NCBI RefSeq assembly: GCF_041435015.1
Contig: NZ_CP107989.1
Coordinates: forward strand, 9,052,001-9,116,000
Length of the DNA stretch: 64,000 nt
Direction of reading: 5' to 3'
DNA from: Streptomyces canus
GTDB taxonomy: Bacteria > Actinomycetota > Actinomycetes > Streptomycetales > Streptomycetaceae
The number at the start of each line of letters is the position of its first letter. The stretch's first letter is position 1. The notes under the pieces were generated by a model that was given only the letters and a program-made list of their open reading frames with translations, did not search any database and was not told where the DNA came from. Made by a program: the position numbers and the translations under genes. Of this stretch, positions 36,300 through 49,251 are shown piece after piece.

Positions 36300-39200
36300 G
36301 TGACCCGGTCCGGAATCGCCGACATCCTGCCCCTGTCGCCGTTGCAGGAAGGGCTGCTCTTCCACGCCCTGTACGACGACGACCAGGCACCCGACGTCTA
36401 CGCCGCACAGCAGATCCTCGAACTGACCGGTGACGTCGACCCCGCCGCCGTACGCGCCGCAGGGCAGGCCCTGCTCGACCGGCACCCGAACCTGCGTGCC
36501 TGCTTCCGCCGCCGGGAGTCCGCGGCCCCCCTCCAGATCGTCCCCGCGGATGTCGAACTTCCCTGGTCCGAAGCGGACTTGAGCGATCTCGACGACGCCG
36601 AACGCGAGACCGCCTGGCAGCGGATCCTGGACGAGGAACGCGCCCGCCGCTTCGACCTGGCCCGGCCCCCGCTGCTGCGGTACCTGCTCGTGCGCCGGAC
36701 GGCCGACCGGTACCGCCTGGTGATCACCAACCATCACATCCTGCTCGACGGCTGGTCGAAGCAATTGCTGGTACGGGAGTTCACCGCCCTGTACGCGGGC
36801 GAGCACCCCACCGCCCTGCCCCCACCCCCGCCGTATCGCGACTACCTCGGCTGGCTCTCCCGGCAGGACCGCGCCGCCGCCGAGGCCGCCTGGCAGAAAG
36901 CGCTGGAAGGCGTCGAGGATCCCACCCTCCTGGCCCCCGGGGCGGCGGCCGGTACGACGGTGCTGCCGCACGAACTCGTCGTCGAACTCCCCGAGCCGGC
37001 GACCACCGACGCCGAGAGCGCGGCACGCAACCTCGGCATCACCCTCAACACCCTGGTCCAGGGCGCGTGGGGCGTGCTGCTCGGCCGCCTCACCGGCCGC
37101 ACCGACACGGCGTTCGGCCAGACCGTCACCGTCCGCCCGCCCGAACTGCGGAACGTGGCCTCGATGGTCGGCTTCTGCATCAACACCGTGCCCACGCGCG
37201 TGCGTTGGGACGACACCGACACCGTCGCCGGCTTCCTGAACGCTCTCCAGGAGCGACAGGCCGCCCTGCTCCCGCACCAGCACCTCGGTCTCTCCGACAT
37301 CCGGCGCACCACCGGCACCGGCGACCTCTTCGACACCCTGCTGGCCTTCGAGAGCCACCCCACGGCCACCGGCCCCGGCGAGGGCCGCGTCACGCAGCTG
37401 ACCGGCCGCGACGCCACCCACTACCCCGTCACCCTCGCCGTCCTGCCCGGCCGTCGCCTGGCCCTGCGTCTGTCCTACCGGCCCGACCTGTACGACGAGA
37501 CCGCCGCGCGCACCCTCCTGGACCGCTTCGCCGCGGTCCTGGCCCAGCTGACCGCCGAACCGTCCCGCCGCCTCGGCGAGGTGGAGGCCCTGCTGCCACA
37601 GGAGCGCGAGCAGCTCACGGGCGGCTCCGCGAGGGTCCCCGCACACGAGTCCGCCGCGCCGTCCGTCGCCCTGACCGACCTCTTCGCCCGTCAGGCCGCC
37701 CGCACGCCCGACGCGACGGCGGTGGTCCACGGGGACACCCGTCTCACCTATGCCGAACTGAACGCCCGCGCGACGGAGCTGGCCTCCCTGATGGCCGCCC
37801 GGGGCGCCGCCCCCGAACGCCTGGTGGCCCTCGCCCTGCCCCGCTCCACGGACCTGGTCGTCGCGATCCTGGCGGTGTTGAAGACCGGCGCGGCCTACGT
37901 CCCGCTGGACCCGCAGTATCCGGCCGAGCGGCTCGCGTACATGCTCAGCGACTCGGCACCCGTCCTGCTCCTCACCACGCGGGACGCGGCACCGGGCCTG
38001 CCCGACACCGACGTACCCGTGCTGACCCTGGACGGCCACGGCACCTCCCCGTGCGTCGCGGCTCTCCCGCGGCTGACGGGTGATCACCTCGCTTACGTCA
38101 TCTACACCTCCGGCTCGACCGGACGACCCAAGGGCGTCGCCGTCCCGCACGGCAACGTGACCCGCCTCTTCGAGTCCACCCGCCACTGGTTCGACTTCGG
38201 CCCCGACGACGTGTGGACCCTGTTCCACTCCTACGCCTTCGACTTCTCCGTCTGGGAACTGTGGGGAGCCCTGCTGCACGGCGGCACCCTGGTCGTCGTA
38301 CCGCACGAAGTCAGCCGGGACCCGCACGAGTTCCTGCGGCTGCTCGCCCGGGAGCGGGTGACCGTCCTCAACCAGACCCCCTCGGCCTTCGGCGAACTCG
38401 TGCGGGCCGACGCCGAACTGGCCCAGGTCTCCGACGAACTGAGCCTGCGGTACGTCGCCTTCGGCGGGGAGGCGCTCGACGTCACGCCCGTCGCCGACTG
38501 GTTCACCCGTCACCCGGAGGGCGCCCCCACCCTGGTGAACATGTACGGCATCACCGAGACCACCGTCCACGTCACCGGACTCCCGCTCACCCGGGAACGG
38601 TGCGAGGGCATCGGTGAGCCCCTCCCCGATCTGCGCGCCCACGTCCTGGACGCGGGTCTGCGCCTGGTACCGCCGGGCGTGGCCGGTGAGCTGTACGTGG
38701 CCGGCGAGGGCCTGGCCCGTGGCTATCTGGGCCGCCCGGGACTGACCGCCGGCCGGTTCGTCGCGGACCCCTTCGGCGGGCCCGGCGACCGGATGTACCG
38801 CACCGGCGACCTCGCACGCCGCACGGCGGACGGGCAGCTGGAGTACGTCGGCCGGGCCGACGACCAGGTCAAGATCCGCGGCTTCCGGATCGAGCCCGGC
38901 GAGGTCGAGGCGGCACTGGCCACCCATCCGGAGGTGTCCCGCGCCGTCGTCCTGGCCCGCCAGGGGCGGCTGGTGGCGTACGCCGCGTCCGACGGCACGC
39001 CCGACCCGGTGTCGCTGCGGGACCACCTCGCACGGACCCTGCCCGAGCACATGGTGCCCTTCGCGATCGTCGTCCTGGACCGGCTCCCGCTGACCGCCAA
39101 CGGCAAGCTGGACCGCGCGGCCCTCCCGATCCCGGCCGCGGCCACCCCCGTCACCGGTGCCGGCCGCGCCCCGCGTACCCCGCAGGAGGAGATCCTCCGC

Positions 39201-42200
39201 GGCCTGTTCGCCGGCGTCCTCGGGCTCGACGCCCACCAGGTCGGCGCGGACGACGCCTTCTTCGACCTGGGCGGCGACTCCCTGCTCGCCATGCGCCTCA
39301 CCGACCGGATCAGGACCGCTTTCGGCACCGCGCTGCCCGTCCGGGCCGTCTTCGAGGCCCCCACCCCGGCGGGCCTCGCCGGCCGCCTGGGCGACACGCG
39401 GGACGCGCACCGGCCCGCCCTCCTCCCGCTGCCGGACCGGCCCGACCCGGTACCCCTCTCCTACGGCCAGCAGCGGCTGTGGTTCATGAGCCGCCTCGAC
39501 GGCGGCCACACCACCTACACCGTCCCGGCGGCCCTGCGCCTGACCGGCCCCCTGGACAGGCAGGCGCTCACGGAGGCGCTCGCCGACGTCGTCGCCCGCC
39601 ACGAGCCGCTGCGCACCCTCCAGCCCGACGTGCAGGGCACCCCGTACCAGCGGATCCTGGCCCCGGAGGCGGCCAGGCCACGCCTGGACGTCGTCCGCAC
39701 CACTGAGGACGAACTTCCCGGACTGCTGACGGGCGCCGCCGGCCGCCGCTTCGACCTCTCCGCCGAACCGCCCCTGCGGGTGACCCTGTACGACCTCGGC
39801 GACGACACCCACGTCCTCCTCCTGCTCGCCCACCACAGCGCGGTCGACGGCTGGTCCATGCGGCCACTGACCCGCGACCTGGAGAGCGCCTACACGGCCC
39901 GCCGCGAGGAACGGGCGCCCGAGTGGCCGCCCCTGCCCGTCCAGTACGCCGACTTCGCGCACTGGCAGCGCGAGTCGCTCGGGGACGAGAACGACCCCGG
40001 CAGCATGATGGCCGATCAGATCGACTTCTGGCGCTCGGCGTTGGAGGGCATCCCCGAGGAACTCCCGCTGCCGGCCGACCACCCGAGGCCCGCCGAACCC
40101 AGCGGCCTGGGCGGTCGCACGGCCGTCGCCCTGGACCCGGCCCTCCATGCCGGCCTCGCCGACCTGGCCGCCGCACAGCGGGTGACCCTCTTCATGGTGC
40201 TCCAGGCCGGACTCGCCGCCCTCCTGACCCGGCTCGGCTCCGGCACCGACGTGCCCATCGGCACCCCCGTCGCCGGCCGGAGCGACGAGCGGCTCGACGA
40301 CCTCGTCGGGTTCTTCGTCAACAGCCTCACCCTGCGCACCGACACCTCCGGCAACCCCACCTTCCGCGAACTCCTCGCCCGAGTCCGGGACTTCGACCTC
40401 GCCGCCTACGCCCACCAGGACGTGCCGTTCGACCTCCTGGTGGACGCCGTCAGCCCCGAGCGGAGCCTCGCCCGCCACCCCCTCTTCCAGGTCATGCTGG
40501 CCTACACCGGCCATGGCCCGGACCCCGTCCCCGCCCTGCCCGGCCTGAGCGTCACCCGAGAACCGGTGGTGACGGGAGCGGCCCGTTTCGACCTCTCCCT
40601 GTATCTCACCGAGCACCGCCACGACGACGGCTCCCCGGCGGGCATCGACGGCGTCGCCGAGTTCAGCACGGATCTCTTCGAGCCGGAGACCGCCCGCCGA
40701 CTGGCCCACAGGCTCGTCCACTTCCTCGACGCCGTCGTCACCGAACCGGACCGGCGCATCGGCGACGTCGACCTCCTCGTCGAGGACGAGCACGCCCGCC
40801 TCGACGACTGGAACGCGAACCGGGGATCGGTACCGCCCGAGTCCCTGGCCGAGATGTTCACACGGCAGGTACGGCAACGGCCCGACGCGCCCGCACTCAA
40901 CGACCTGTCGTACGCCGAACTCGACACCGAGGCACGGAAGGTGGCCCGCCGGCTCGCAGGGCGCGGCATCGGCCCCGGCGACCTCGTCGCCGTACAACTG
41001 CCCCGGTCCGTGGAGCGGATCGTCGCCCTGCTCGCGGTCGCCCTGTCCGGCGCCGCGTTCCTCCCGGTCGACCCGGCCCTCCCCGCCGACCGCATCGACG
41101 CGCTGCTGGCCGACGCCCGACCGGCACACGTCCTGACCGACCTCACGACGGACGGCACCCCCGGCGAACCGCCCACCGACCACCACCCCCACCACGCCGC
41201 CTACGTCATCCACACCTCCGGCTCGACCGGCACCCCCAAGGGCGTGGTCGTCGAGAACCGCGGGCTCGCCGCCCTCGCGGGCACACAGATCGAGCGCTTC
41301 GGACTCGGTCCCGACAGCAGGGTCCTGCAGTTCTCGGCGCCCGGCTTCGACGCGTCCGTGATGGAGCTCCTGATGGCCTTCGCGGCGGGCGGGACCCTGG
41401 TGGTGCCGGACGTACAGGGGCCGCTGCTGGGCGAGGAACTCGAACAGGAGCTGACCCGGGGGCGGATCACCCACGCACTGATCCCGCCGACCGCCCTCGC
41501 CACCCTGCCGCCGAGCGAGCTGCCCGACCTTCAGACCCTGGTGGTCGGCGCCGAGGCCTGCTCCGGCGAACTGGTGGCCCGCTGGGCACCCGGCCGCCGT
41601 ATGGCCAACGCCTACGGGCCCACCGAGTCCACGGTCTGCGCCACCATCGCCGTCCCGCTCGGCGGCGACCAGGCCCCGCCCATCGGGCGCCCCGTCGCCG
41701 GTACCCGCGCCCTCGTCCTGGACGCCTGGCTGCGCCCGGTTCCGCCCGGCACGGTCGGCGAGCTCTACCTCGCGGGAACCGGCGTGGCCCGCGGCTATCT
41801 CGGCCGCCCCGACCTGACCGCGGCGCGCTTCGTCGCCGACCCGCACGGCGGCCCCGGCGACCGCATGTACCGCACCGGCGACCTGGCCCGCTGGGCGCCG
41901 GACGGACAGCTGGAGTACCTCGGCCGCGCCGACGAGCAGGTCAAGCTGCGCGGCTTCCGGATCGAACCCGGCGAGATCGAGGCCGCGTTGGCCCGCGACC
42001 CCGCGGTCGCGCAGGCAGCCGTAGTGATGCGCGAGGACGAGCCGGGGGAGCGGCGCCTGATCGCCTACGTCACCACCCGCCCCGGACACCCGCCCGCCGA
42101 CCCCGCCGCACTGCGCGCGAACGCCGATCGGCTGCTCCCGGAGTACATGGTCCCCTCGGCCGTCGTCGTCCTGGACGCGCTCCCGCTCACCCCCAACGGC

Positions 42201-43949
42201 AAGCTGGATCGCAGGGCCCTGCCCGCCCCCGAGACACGGACGGCCGTGGAAGCGGCCCGTGAGCCGAGGTCGCCCGCCGAGCGCGTGCTCGCCGAACTCT
42301 TCCGCGAGCTGCTGAAGCTTCCCGGGATCACCCTCGACGAGGGCTTCTTCGCGCTCGGCGGTGACAGCATCTCCTCGATCCGGCTGGTGAGCCGGGCCGC
42401 CGAGGCCGGGGTGGTGATCAGCCCGCGCGATGTGTACGAGCACCAGACGGTGGCCGCCCTCGCGGCCGTGGCCCGCGGTCCCGTGGGCGCCGCGAACGTC
42501 GGCGGCGCAGACGACGGCGTCGGGTCGGTGCCGTTCACGCCCGTGATGCACTGGCTGGTCGAGCGCGGCGGTCCGATCGGCCGGCTCAGCCAGTCGGTGC
42601 TGCTGACGGTGCCCGCGGACGCCGATGTGCCCCGGCTGACCCGCAGCCTCCAGGCGCTCGTGGACCACCACGACATGCTCCGGTCCCGGCTCACCCGGGA
42701 GCGTTCGATGGAGGTCGGCAAGGTGGGCTCGGTCGCCGTCGTCGTGGACCACCGGGATGTCAGCGCTGAGGACGATCTCCACGCTGCCGTGGCCGAGGAG
42801 TTCGACCGCGCGCTCGGCATGCTCGACCCGGCGACCGGCGCGATGCTGCGGACCGTATGGCTCGACGCGGGCCGGGACCGCCCCGGACGGCTGCTGCTGG
42901 TCGTCCACCACCTGGCCGTGGACGGGGTGTCCTGGCGGATCCTCGTGCCCGACCTGGAGGCGGCCTGGGAGGCGGTCGCACAGGGGCGCGAGCCTCAACT
43001 GCCGCCCGTTGGCACGTCGTTCCGTACCTGGGCGGCCGTACTGCGTGAGGAGGCGCGCACACGAGGTGCGGAGGCCAAGCGGTGGCGGCGGCTGAACGAC
43101 GCCCCGCGCGCCCCCTTCGGTGCCAGACCGCTCGACCCCGCGAAGGACACCGCGGCCACCACCAGGTCACTGCGCCTGACCCTCGAAGCCGACGTGACCG
43201 GCCCGCTGCTCGGCAGAGTGCCCGCCGCGTTCCGCGCCGGACCGCAGGACGTGCTGCTCGCCGGGCTCGCCCTGGCGGTCGCCGCACGCCAGGACGTCCC
43301 ACACGTCCTCGTCGACGTCGAGGGACACGGCCGTGAGGAGATCGCACCCGGCCTCGAACTCTCGCGCACGGTCGGCTGGTTCACCTCCCTCTACCCGGTC
43401 CATGTCGACCTGGAGGGCCTCGACCTGCGGGACGCACTGGCCGCAGGTGCCGCCGCCGACGGCGTGGTGCGCCGTGTCGCCGACCGGACCGGTGAACTGC
43501 CCGACCGGGGCGTCGGGTTCGGCCTCCTGCGGTACCTGAACCAGGACACCGCGGGCGAGTTGGCCCAGCAGCCCGCACCCCCGATCGGCTTCAACTACCT
43601 CGGCCGGTTCGCCACGGCCCCGGCCACCGCCGGCCCGTGGTCGTTCGCCCCGGAGTCCCCGGCACTCGGCAGCGGCACCGACCCCGGCCTCGCCGCCGCC
43701 CACGCCCTCGACGTCAACGCGGTCGTCCACGACGGACCGGCAGGCCCCCGGCTCGTCGCCGACTGGTCCTGGCCCGACGGGGTGCTCACCGGGTCCGAGG
43801 TACGGGAGCTGGCCGAGGGCTGGTTCGCCGCCCTCACCGCGCTGACCGACCGTGCCGCCCGCATGGCACCGCAGGCCCCGGGCGCCCTGCTGTCGGCAGA
43901 GCTCGACGCGGACGAACTCGACGAACTCGCCGCCGGCCTCGACGGCTGA
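36300..43949 (+). CDS. Nonribosomal peptide synthetase, C-A-T-C-A-T-E (modules 3 and 4)
   Basis: 2549 residues, starting at GTG (36300) behind GGAGG, 6 nt after the previous stop. C3 is of the D-accepting type ([22 protein letters not shown] near residue 146), as expected after an epimerase. A3 code reads D-F-W-N-A-G-M-V-H-K, one change from the threonine code. T3 has GGDSL near 991. C4 has HHSAVDG near 1178. A4 reads D-A-M-L-V-G-A-V-C-K; I do not know this code, but the pocket is apolar, so a hydrophobic or aromatic residue is likely. T4 has GGDSI near 2020. E2 has [13 protein letters not shown] near 2203, so residue 4 should be D. The acidic C-terminus ([18 protein letters not shown]) is a likely docking helix. 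Confidence 0.95.
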   Translation: MTRSGIADILPLSPLQEGLLFHALYDDDQAPDVYAAQQILELTGDVDPAAVRAAGQALLDRHPNLRACFRRRESAAPLQIVPADVELPWSEADLSDLDDAERETAWQRILDEERARRFDLARPPLLRYLLVRRTADRYRLVITNHHILLDGWSKQLLVREFTALYAGEHPTALPPPPPYRDYLGWLSRQDRAAAEAAWQKALEGVEDPTLLAPGAAAGTTVLPHELVVELPEPATTDAESAARNLGITLNTLVQGAWGVLLGRLTGRTDTAFGQTVTVRPPELRNVASMVGFCINTVPTRVRWDDTDTVAGFLNALQERQAALLPHQHLGLSDIRRTTGTGDLFDTLLAFESHPTATGPGEGRVTQLTGRDATHYPVTLAVLPGRRLALRLSYRPDLYDETAARTLLDRFAAVLAQLTAEPSRRLGEVEALLPQEREQLTGGSARVPAHESAAPSVALTDLFARQAARTPDATAVVHGDTRLTYAELNARATELASLMAARGAAPERLVALALPRSTDLVVAILAVLKTGAAYVPLDPQYPAERLAYMLSDSAPVLLLTTRDAAPGLPDTDVPVLTLDGHGTSPCVAALPRLTGDHLAYVIYTSGSTGRPKGVAVPHGNVTRLFESTRHWFDFGPDDVWTLFHSYAFDFSVWELWGALLHGGTLVVVPHEVSRDPHEFLRLLARERVTVLNQTPSAFGELVRADAELAQVSDELSLRYVAFGGEALDVTPVADWFTRHPEGAPTLVNMYGITETTVHVTGLPLTRERCEGIGEPLPDLRAHVLDAGLRLVPPGVAGELYVAGEGLARGYLGRPGLTAGRFVADPFGGPGDRMYRTGDLARRTADGQLEYVGRADDQVKIRGFRIEPGEVEAALATHPEVSRAVVLARQGRLVAYAASDGTPDPVSLRDHLARTLPEHMVPFAIVVLDRLPLTANGKLDRAALPIPAAATPVTGAGRAPRTPQEEILRGLFAGVLGLDAHQVGADDAFFDLGGDSLLAMRLTDRIRTAFGTALPVRAVFEAPTPAGLAGRLGDTRDAHRPALLPLPDRPDPVPLSYGQQRLWFMSRLDGGHTTYTVPAALRLTGPLDRQALTEALADVVARHEPLRTLQPDVQGTPYQRILAPEAARPRLDVVRTTEDELPGLLTGAAGRRFDLSAEPPLRVTLYDLGDDTHVLLLLAHHSAVDGWSMRPLTRDLESAYTARREERAPEWPPLPVQYADFAHWQRESLGDENDPGSMMADQIDFWRSALEGIPEELPLPADHPRPAEPSGLGGRTAVALDPALHAGLADLAAAQRVTLFMVLQAGLAALLTRLGSGTDVPIGTPVAGRSDERLDDLVGFFVNSLTLRTDTSGNPTFRELLARVRDFDLAAYAHQDVPFDLLVDAVSPERSLARHPLFQVMLAYTGHGPDPVPALPGLSVTREPVVTGAARFDLSLYLTEHRHDDGSPAGIDGVAEFSTDLFEPETARRLAHRLVHFLDAVVTEPDRRIGDVDLLVEDEHARLDDWNANRGSVPPESLAEMFTRQVRQRPDAPALNDLSYAELDTEARKVARRLAGRGIGPGDLVAVQLPRSVERIVALLAVALSGAAFLPVDPALPADRIDALLADARPAHVLTDLTTDGTPGEPPTDHHPHHAAYVIHTSGSTGTPKGVVVENRGLAALAGTQIERFGLGPDSRVLQFSAPGFDASVMELLMAFAAGGTLVVPDVQGPLLGEELEQELTRGRITHALIPPTALATLPPSELPDLQTLVVGAEACSGELVARWAPGRRMANAYGPTESTVCATIAVPLGGDQAPPIGRPVAGTRALVLDAWLRPVPPGTVGELYLAGTGVARGYLGRPDLTAARFVADPHGGPGDRMYRTGDLARWAPDGQLEYLGRADEQVKLRGFRIEPGEIEAALARDPAVAQAAVVMREDEPGERRLIAYVTTRPGHPPADPAALRANADRLLPEYMVPSAVVVLDALPLTPNGKLDRRALPAPETRTAVEAAREPRSPAERVLAELFRELLKLPGITLDEGFFALGGDSISSIRLVSRAAEAGVVISPRDVYEHQTVAALAAVARGPVGAANVGGADDGVGSVPFTPVMHWLVERGGPIGRLSQSVLLTVPADADVPRLTRSLQALVDHHDMLRSRLTRERSMEVGKVGSVAVVVDHRDVSAEDDLHAAVAEEFDRALGMLDPATGAMLRTVWLDAGRDRPGRLLLVVHHLAVDGVSWRILVPDLEAAWEAVAQGREPQLPPVGTSFRTWAAVLREEARTRGAEAKRWRRLNDAPRAPFGARPLDPAKDTAATTRSLRLTLEADVTGPLLGRVPAAFRAGPQDVLLAGLALAVAARQDVPHVLVDVEGHGREEIAPGLELSRTVGWFTSLYPVHVDLEGLDLRDALAAGAAADGVVRRVADRTGELPDRGVGFGLLRYLNQDTAGELAQQPAPPIGFNYLGRFATAPATAGPWSFAPESPALGSGTDPGLAAAHALDVNAVVHDGPAGPRLVADWSWPDGVLTGSEVRELAEGWFAALTALTDRAARMAPQAPGALLSAELDADELDELAAGLDG

Positions 43950-43972
43950 CGCGCACGGAAAGAGACGAAACG

Positions 43973-46900
43973 ATGACCCAGCCCGCGCTGGCCGACGTCC
44001 TGCCCCTGACCCCCCTCCAGGAGGGGCTCCTCTTCCACGCCGTGTACGAGCACGAGCGGGACGCCGCCGACGTGTACCTCGTACAGCTGGTCTTCGACCT
44101 CGACGGCCCGGTCGACACCGGACGGCTGCGCGCCGCCTGGCAGGCCCTGCTGGACCGGCACCCCAACCTCCGGGCCGCCTTCCGGCGCCGCAAGGGCGGC
44201 GCGCCCGTGCAGGTCGTCCCGCACCGCGCGACCCTGCCGTGGACGGAGACCGATGTCGACTCCGAGGGCGGCTGGTCCCGGCTCCTCGACGCGGACCGCG
44301 ACCGCGGTTTCGACCCGGCCACCCCGCCCCTGATCCGCTGCACCCTGGCCCGCCTGCCCGACGGACGGCACCGGCTCCTCGTCACCCACCACCACATCCT
44401 GCTCGACGGCTGGTCGGTCTCCGTCCTGGTGCGCGAACTCCTCGCGCTCTACAAGGCAGAGGCCGAACTCCCGCCCGCCCCCGCCTACCGCACCTTCCTG
44501 GAATGGCTCGGCCGCCAGGACCGCAGCGCCGCGGAGACCGCCTGGCGGACGGCCCTGGACGAAGTGACCGAACCGACCCGGCTGGCCCCGCCCGACCCCG
44601 GGCCCGGCCCACTGGCCCAGGCCCGCGCCGAACTGCCGGAAACCACCGCGGCCGCCCTCACCGCCCTCGCCCGCAGGCTCGGCGTCACCGCCAACACCCT
44701 GGTGCAGACCGCCTGGTCGATCCTGCTCAGCCGGACGACCGGCCGGAACGACGTGCTGTTCGGCGCCACCGTCTCCGGACGCCCCGCCACCCTGCCCGGC
44801 GTCGAGTCGATGGTCGGGCTCTTCGTGAACACCGTTCCGGTTCGCGTACGGCTGCGGCCCGACCGCTCGCTGAGCGAGCTGCTGCGGGACGTCCAGGACG
44901 GCTACGTCAGTCTCCTCGACCACCACCACCTCGGCCTCGCCGACATCCAGCGCACCACCGGCCTACCCGAACTCTTCGACACCCTCGTCGTGTTCGAGAA
45001 CTACCCGATGGACGACACGGCTCCCGCCGACAGCCTGCGCATCACCGGCACGAGCGGGCGTGACGCCACCCACTATCCCGTCACCCTCGTCGCCTTCCCC
45101 GGACCCCGCCTGCGCTTCCGCCTCGCCCACCGGTGCGACCTCTTCGAGGACGGCTGGGCCGACGCCCAACTCGGCCACCTCGTCCACATCCTGGAGATCC
45201 TCGCCGCCCACCCCGACCTCCCGCTCGGGCGCCTCGGCCTCCTCGACCCCAAGAACGACCCCCGCCCTGACCCGGCCGCCGAACCGGCCCCCGCGACCCG
45301 CACCCTCACCGACCTCTGGACGGCCCAGGCGACGGCCACCCCCGACGCGGAGGCCGTACGAGCGGGCGGTGCGAGTCTGTCGTACGGCGAACTCGACGCG
45401 CGGGCCGAGCGGTTGGCCCACCGGCTCACCGCGCTAGGCGCCGGTCCGGAACGGGTGGTCGGTATCGCCCTGCCCCGCACGCCCGACCTGGTCGTGGCCG
45501 TCCTGGCCGTCCTGAAGTCGGGGGCCGCCTATCTGCCGCTCGACCCCGCCTACCCCAAGGACCGGCTCGCGTACATCGTCGAGGACGCCAGGCCGGTGGC
45601 GGTACTGGCCACGGCCGACACGGCAGAAGTACTTCCGGCGGGGACTCAACTCGTGCTGCCCGAGGACGACATGGCGGGCCCGCGGGAACGTCCGCTGCGG
45701 CGACCGCTGCCCGGCAGCCTCGCCTACATCACCTACACCTCCGGCTCGACCGGGCGCCCCAAGGGAGTCCTCGCCACCCACCGCAACGCCGTCGAGTTCG
45801 TGGAGTGGACTCACCGCGCCTTCGGCCGCGAGGCTCTGCGCAAGGTCCTCTTCTCCACCTCGCTCAACTTCGACGTCTCGGTGTTCGAGATCTTCGCCCC
45901 GCTGCTGTGCGGCGGACGCGTCGAACTCGTCGACAACCTGCTGTCCCTCACCGCGTCCGGCACCGACGCCGGGCTGGTCAGCGGCGTACCCTCGGTGATG
46001 GCGGGCGTGATCGCCGAACGCCCCGACGCCGCGCCGCACACCGTCGCCCTGGGCGGTGAGCCCATCCCCGCACAGCTCCGCGAAGACCTCCGTACCGCCT
46101 TCCCCGCAGCGCGTCTTGTCAACTTCTACGGGCCCACCGAGGCGACGATCTACGCCACGGCCTGGCGCTCCGACGAGGACACCGTTCAGGGCTCACCGCC
46201 GCTCGGTGACCCGCTCGCCCGCAACCGGGTTTACCTCCTGGACCAGGCCCTGCGGCCGGTCCCCGACGGGATCGTCGGCGAGATCCATCTCGGTGGCGGC
46301 GGCCCCGCCCGCGGCTACCTCGGGCGCCCGGCACTCACCTCCGAGCGGTTCGTCGCCGACCCCTTCGGGGCGCCGGGGGAGCGGATGTACCGGACCGGGG
46401 ACCTCGCGGTCCGCGGCCGTGACGGACGGCTGCGGTTCGTCGGACGCGCCGACCACCAGGTGAAGATCCGCGGCTTCCGCGTCGAACTCGGCGAGATCGA
46501 GGCCATGCTCACGGCGCACCCGGCCGTCACCGAGGCCGCGGTGACTGTGCGTCAGGACAGGCGCGGTGAGCAGCGGTTGGTGGCCCACGTCGTGGGTGAT
46601 GCCGCCCCCGACCGCCTGCGCGAACACCTGGCCGGCACGCTCCCCGCGCACATGGTCCCGGCCATCATCGTGCCGCTTACCGCTCTCCCGCGCACCGCCA
46701 GCGGCAAGACCGACCGCACGGCCCTGCCCGACCCGTCCGCACCCGCCGAGACCACCGGCGCCCCGCGCTCCCCGCACGAGGAACGGCTGCGCGCGATCGT
46801 CGCCGACGTCCTCGGTCTGGAGCCCTCCCGCGTCGGCGTCCACGACAGTTTCTTCGACCTCGGCGGCCACTCCCTGCTGACCCCCCGCCTCACCGCCCGC

Positions 46901-47800
46901 ATCCGCACCGACCTCGGCGCCGCACTGCCCCTGCGCGCGGTGTTCGACACTCCCACGGTCGCCGGACTGGCCCGGCGACTACGGGGCGGCACGCCGGGCG
47001 CGGCCCCCCTGGACGCCGTACTGCCCCTGCGCACCCGGGGCGACAAGGAACCCCTCTTCTGTCTGCCGCCCGCCTCCGGCCTCGCCTGGGGCTTCGCCGG
47101 ACTCGCCCGCCACCTCGACCCCGAACGCCCGCTGTACGGCCTCCAGTCGCGGGGCCTGATCCCCGGCCACCCACGCACGGACAGCCTTCGGGCGACGGTC
47201 GCCGACCACCTCGCCCGCATCCGCGAGATCCAGCCCGAGGGCCCCTACCATCTGCTCGGCTACTCCATGGGCGGCCTGGTGGCGTACGAGGTCGCCGTCA
47301 CCCTCCAGAAGCAAGGCCACGACGTCGCCCTCCTGGCGATGCTCGACGCCTTCCCGGGGGTCTGGATCGACCGGGGCGCCCGCGCGACGGACCGGCCCGC
47401 GCTGCTGCGCAGCCTGCTCGGCATCCTGGGCCGCCCCCGGCCCGAGGACACGGAGCCCCTTACCGACACCCGCTTCGCCGAACTCGTGCGCCGCGTCCCC
47501 GACATGACCGCGAGCCTCGACGACGCCGAACTCGCCGCCCTGGTCGAGGTCACGTCCGGCAACCGACGGCTGATGGAGGAGTTCGTCCCCACGTCGTACC
47601 GCGGTGACCTGCTGTTCTTCACGGCCGCACAGGATCCGGACACACACCCGGAGCGCCACCGTGCCTGGCAGCCGTACGTCGACGGACGCGTCGACAACCA
47701 CGACCTCCCGTGCGTCCACGGGGAGATGACCCGGCCCGGCCCGCTGGAGCGGATCGGCGCCGTACTGAACACCGCACCCCATGGAAGGAACCCCGCATGA
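43973..47800 (+). CDS. Nonribosomal peptide synthetase, C-A-T-TE (module 5, release)
   Basis: 1275 residues from ATG at 43973, 23 nt after the previous stop, with a GGAAAGAG site. C5 is D-accepting ([22 protein letters not shown] near residue 140). A5 ([11 protein letters not shown]) reads D-V-F-S-A-G-F-I-Y-K, not assignable from memory. T5 has GGHSL near 964. The type I thioesterase (about 1015-1270) has the nucleophile motif GYSMGG (Ser about 1098), a later Asp and a C-terminal CVHGEM His. It releases the chain as a free acid or, using the Thr hydroxyl or another nucleophile, as a macrocycle. The stop overlaps the MbtH start (ATGA). Confidence 0.95.
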   Translation: MTQPALADVLPLTPLQEGLLFHAVYEHERDAADVYLVQLVFDLDGPVDTGRLRAAWQALLDRHPNLRAAFRRRKGGAPVQVVPHRATLPWTETDVDSEGGWSRLLDADRDRGFDPATPPLIRCTLARLPDGRHRLLVTHHHILLDGWSVSVLVRELLALYKAEAELPPAPAYRTFLEWLGRQDRSAAETAWRTALDEVTEPTRLAPPDPGPGPLAQARAELPETTAAALTALARRLGVTANTLVQTAWSILLSRTTGRNDVLFGATVSGRPATLPGVESMVGLFVNTVPVRVRLRPDRSLSELLRDVQDGYVSLLDHHHLGLADIQRTTGLPELFDTLVVFENYPMDDTAPADSLRITGTSGRDATHYPVTLVAFPGPRLRFRLAHRCDLFEDGWADAQLGHLVHILEILAAHPDLPLGRLGLLDPKNDPRPDPAAEPAPATRTLTDLWTAQATATPDAEAVRAGGASLSYGELDARAERLAHRLTALGAGPERVVGIALPRTPDLVVAVLAVLKSGAAYLPLDPAYPKDRLAYIVEDARPVAVLATADTAEVLPAGTQLVLPEDDMAGPRERPLRRPLPGSLAYITYTSGSTGRPKGVLATHRNAVEFVEWTHRAFGREALRKVLFSTSLNFDVSVFEIFAPLLCGGRVELVDNLLSLTASGTDAGLVSGVPSVMAGVIAERPDAAPHTVALGGEPIPAQLREDLRTAFPAARLVNFYGPTEATIYATAWRSDEDTVQGSPPLGDPLARNRVYLLDQALRPVPDGIVGEIHLGGGGPARGYLGRPALTSERFVADPFGAPGERMYRTGDLAVRGRDGRLRFVGRADHQVKIRGFRVELGEIEAMLTAHPAVTEAAVTVRQDRRGEQRLVAHVVGDAAPDRLREHLAGTLPAHMVPAIIVPLTALPRTASGKTDRTALPDPSAPAETTGAPRSPHEERLRAIVADVLGLEPSRVGVHDSFFDLGGHSLLTPRLTARIRTDLGAALPLRAVFDTPTVAGLARRLRGGTPGAAPLDAVLPLRTRGDKEPLFCLPPASGLAWGFAGLARHLDPERPLYGLQSRGLIPGHPRTDSLRATVADHLARIREIQPEGPYHLLGYSMGGLVAYEVAVTLQKQGHDVALLAMLDAFPGVWIDRGARATDRPALLRSLLGILGRPRPEDTEPLTDTRFAELVRRVPDMTASLDDAELAALVEVTSGNRRLMEEFVPTSYRGDLLFFTAAQDPDTHPERHRAWQPYVDGRVDNHDLPCVHGEMTRPGPLERIGAVLNTAPHGRNPA

Positions 47801-48009
47801 GCGCCAACCCGTTCGACGACGACACCCTCGAGCACTTCGTGCTGGTCAACGACGAGGGCCAGCACTCCCTGTGGCCCGCCTTCGCGGAGGTGCCGGCCGG
47901 CTGGACGGTCGTCCACGGCCGGGCGGCCCGCCAGGAGTGCCTGGAGTACGTCGAACAGCACTGGACCGACATGCGGCCCAAGAGCCTGATCCGGGCCATG
48001 GGCGAATAG
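47797..48009 (+). CDS. MbtH family NRPS accessory protein
   Basis: A 70-residue protein that binds adenylation domains and is often needed for their solubility and activity. All signature residues are present: N-x-E-x-Q-x-SLWP ([10 protein letters not shown]), PAGW, and the C-terminal [12 protein letters not shown] overlaps the stop of the third NRPS gene and is preceded by AAGGAA. Only one MbtH is encoded here, so it probably serves all five A domains. Confidence 0.97.
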   Translation: MSANPFDDDTLEHFVLVNDEGQHSLWPAFAEVPAGWTVVHGRAARQECLEYVEQHWTDMRPKSLIRAMGE

Positions 48010-48027
48010 AGCAGGGGGAGTCGAACG

Positions 48028-49248
48028 ATGACCACGCGGCGGACGATCGGTCCGGAAGAGCTCGACACGCTGAACCTGGCGGATCCACGGCTGCACGCCG
48101 AGGACGAACTGTCCGCCGTGTGGCGCCACTTGAGGGAGCATGAGCCGGTCCACCGGAACCCGGCCACCGAAACGGCTCCCGGTTTCTGGGTGGTGACCCG
48201 GCACACCGACGTGACCTCGGTGTACCGCGACAACACCACCTTCACCTCCGAGGGCGGCAACGTCCTGGAGACCCTGCTCGCGGGCGGCGACTCGGCGGCC
48301 GGCCGCATGCTCGCCATCACCGACGGGGACCGGCACCGGGAACTGCGCCGCGTCCTGATGTCCGCGTTCACTCCGCGCGCCCTCCAGCCGGTCGTGGCGA
48401 GCGTGCGCCGCACGGTCGACCGGCTGCTGCGCGAGGCCATCGACAAGGGGACCTGCGACTTCGCCGCCGACGTGGCCGCCGGCATCCCCCTCGGGGCGAT
48501 CTGCGACCTGCTCGGCGTGCCCGAGAGCGACCGCGCCCATGTCCTGAGCCTGACCTCCTCGGCCCTCGGCTCCCACGACGCCGACGGCACCGCCGCCGAC
48601 GCGTGGATCGCCAAGAGCGAGATCCTGCTCTATTTCGCGAACCTCGCCCGCGACCGCCGGGACAGTGGCCACGCGGACGTCATCGGGCTCCTCGCCGGAA
48701 GCAAGGTGAACGGGTTTCCGCTGGACGACGACGAGATCATGCTCAACTGCTACAGCCTGATCCTCGGCGGTGACGAGACGGCCCGGCTGTCCATGGTCGG
48801 TGCCGCACTGGCCCTGGTGGAGCACCCCGACCAGTGGCAGGCACTCAAGCAGGGCGACGCCGGTGTCGAGACGGCGGTGGAGGAGATTCTGCGCTGGACG
48901 ACCCCGGCGCTGCACTCGGGCCGTACGGCCACGACCGACACCGAGATCGCGGGCCGTCCGATCCGCGCCGGAGACATCGTGACGGTGTGGAACGCCTCCG
49001 CCAACCACGACGAGCAGGTCTTCGACGACCCCGGACGGCTCCGCCTCGACCGCACCCCCAACAAACACTGCACCTTCGCCTACGGCCCGCACTTCTGCCT
49101 GGGCGCCTACCTGGCCCGCGCGGAGATCGGAGCGGTGCTGGAGGGGCTGCGCGATCTGGTGGAGGACATGGAACAGACGGGCCCGGCGAAGCCGGTCTAC
49201 TCCAACTTCCTCAGCGGTCTCGGTTCGCTGCCGCTGGCCCTGAAGTGA
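48028..49248 (+). CDS. Cytochrome P450 of the NRPS operon
   Basis: A 406-residue soluble actinobacterial P450 (CYP105/107-like size). The oxygen-binding helix I motif is ILGGDETAR, the ExxR motif is EEILR, and the heme loop is FAYGPHFCLGAYLAR with Cys357 as thiolate ligand. ATG follows GGGGGAG, 18 nt after the mbtH stop, so it is the last gene of the operon. P450s in this position commonly hydroxylate a carrier-bound amino acid at the beta carbon or cross-link aromatic side chains. Which residue is modified cannot be told. It needs ferredoxin and a reductase encoded elsewhere. Confidence 0.95.
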   Translation: MTTRRTIGPEELDTLNLADPRLHAEDELSAVWRHLREHEPVHRNPATETAPGFWVVTRHTDVTSVYRDNTTFTSEGGNVLETLLAGGDSAAGRMLAITDGDRHRELRRVLMSAFTPRALQPVVASVRRTVDRLLREAIDKGTCDFAADVAAGIPLGAICDLLGVPESDRAHVLSLTSSALGSHDADGTAADAWIAKSEILLYFANLARDRRDSGHADVIGLLAGSKVNGFPLDDDEIMLNCYSLILGGDETARLSMVGAALALVEHPDQWQALKQGDAGVETAVEEILRWTTPALHSGRTATTDTEIAGRPIRAGDIVTVWNASANHDEQVFDDPGRLRLDRTPNKHCTFAYGPHFCLGAYLARAEIGAVLEGLRDLVEDMEQTGPAKPVYSNFLSGLGSLPLALK

Positions 49249-49251
49249 GTC

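Noticed and set aside
33651..42998. A 3115-codon open frame on the reverse strand across the NRPS genes
   Set aside because: It is antisense to well-supported NRPS domains. Long open frames opposite high-GC genes are an artefact of codon bias; the composition is Gly/Ala/Arg/Val-rich with no domains and no ribosome site.
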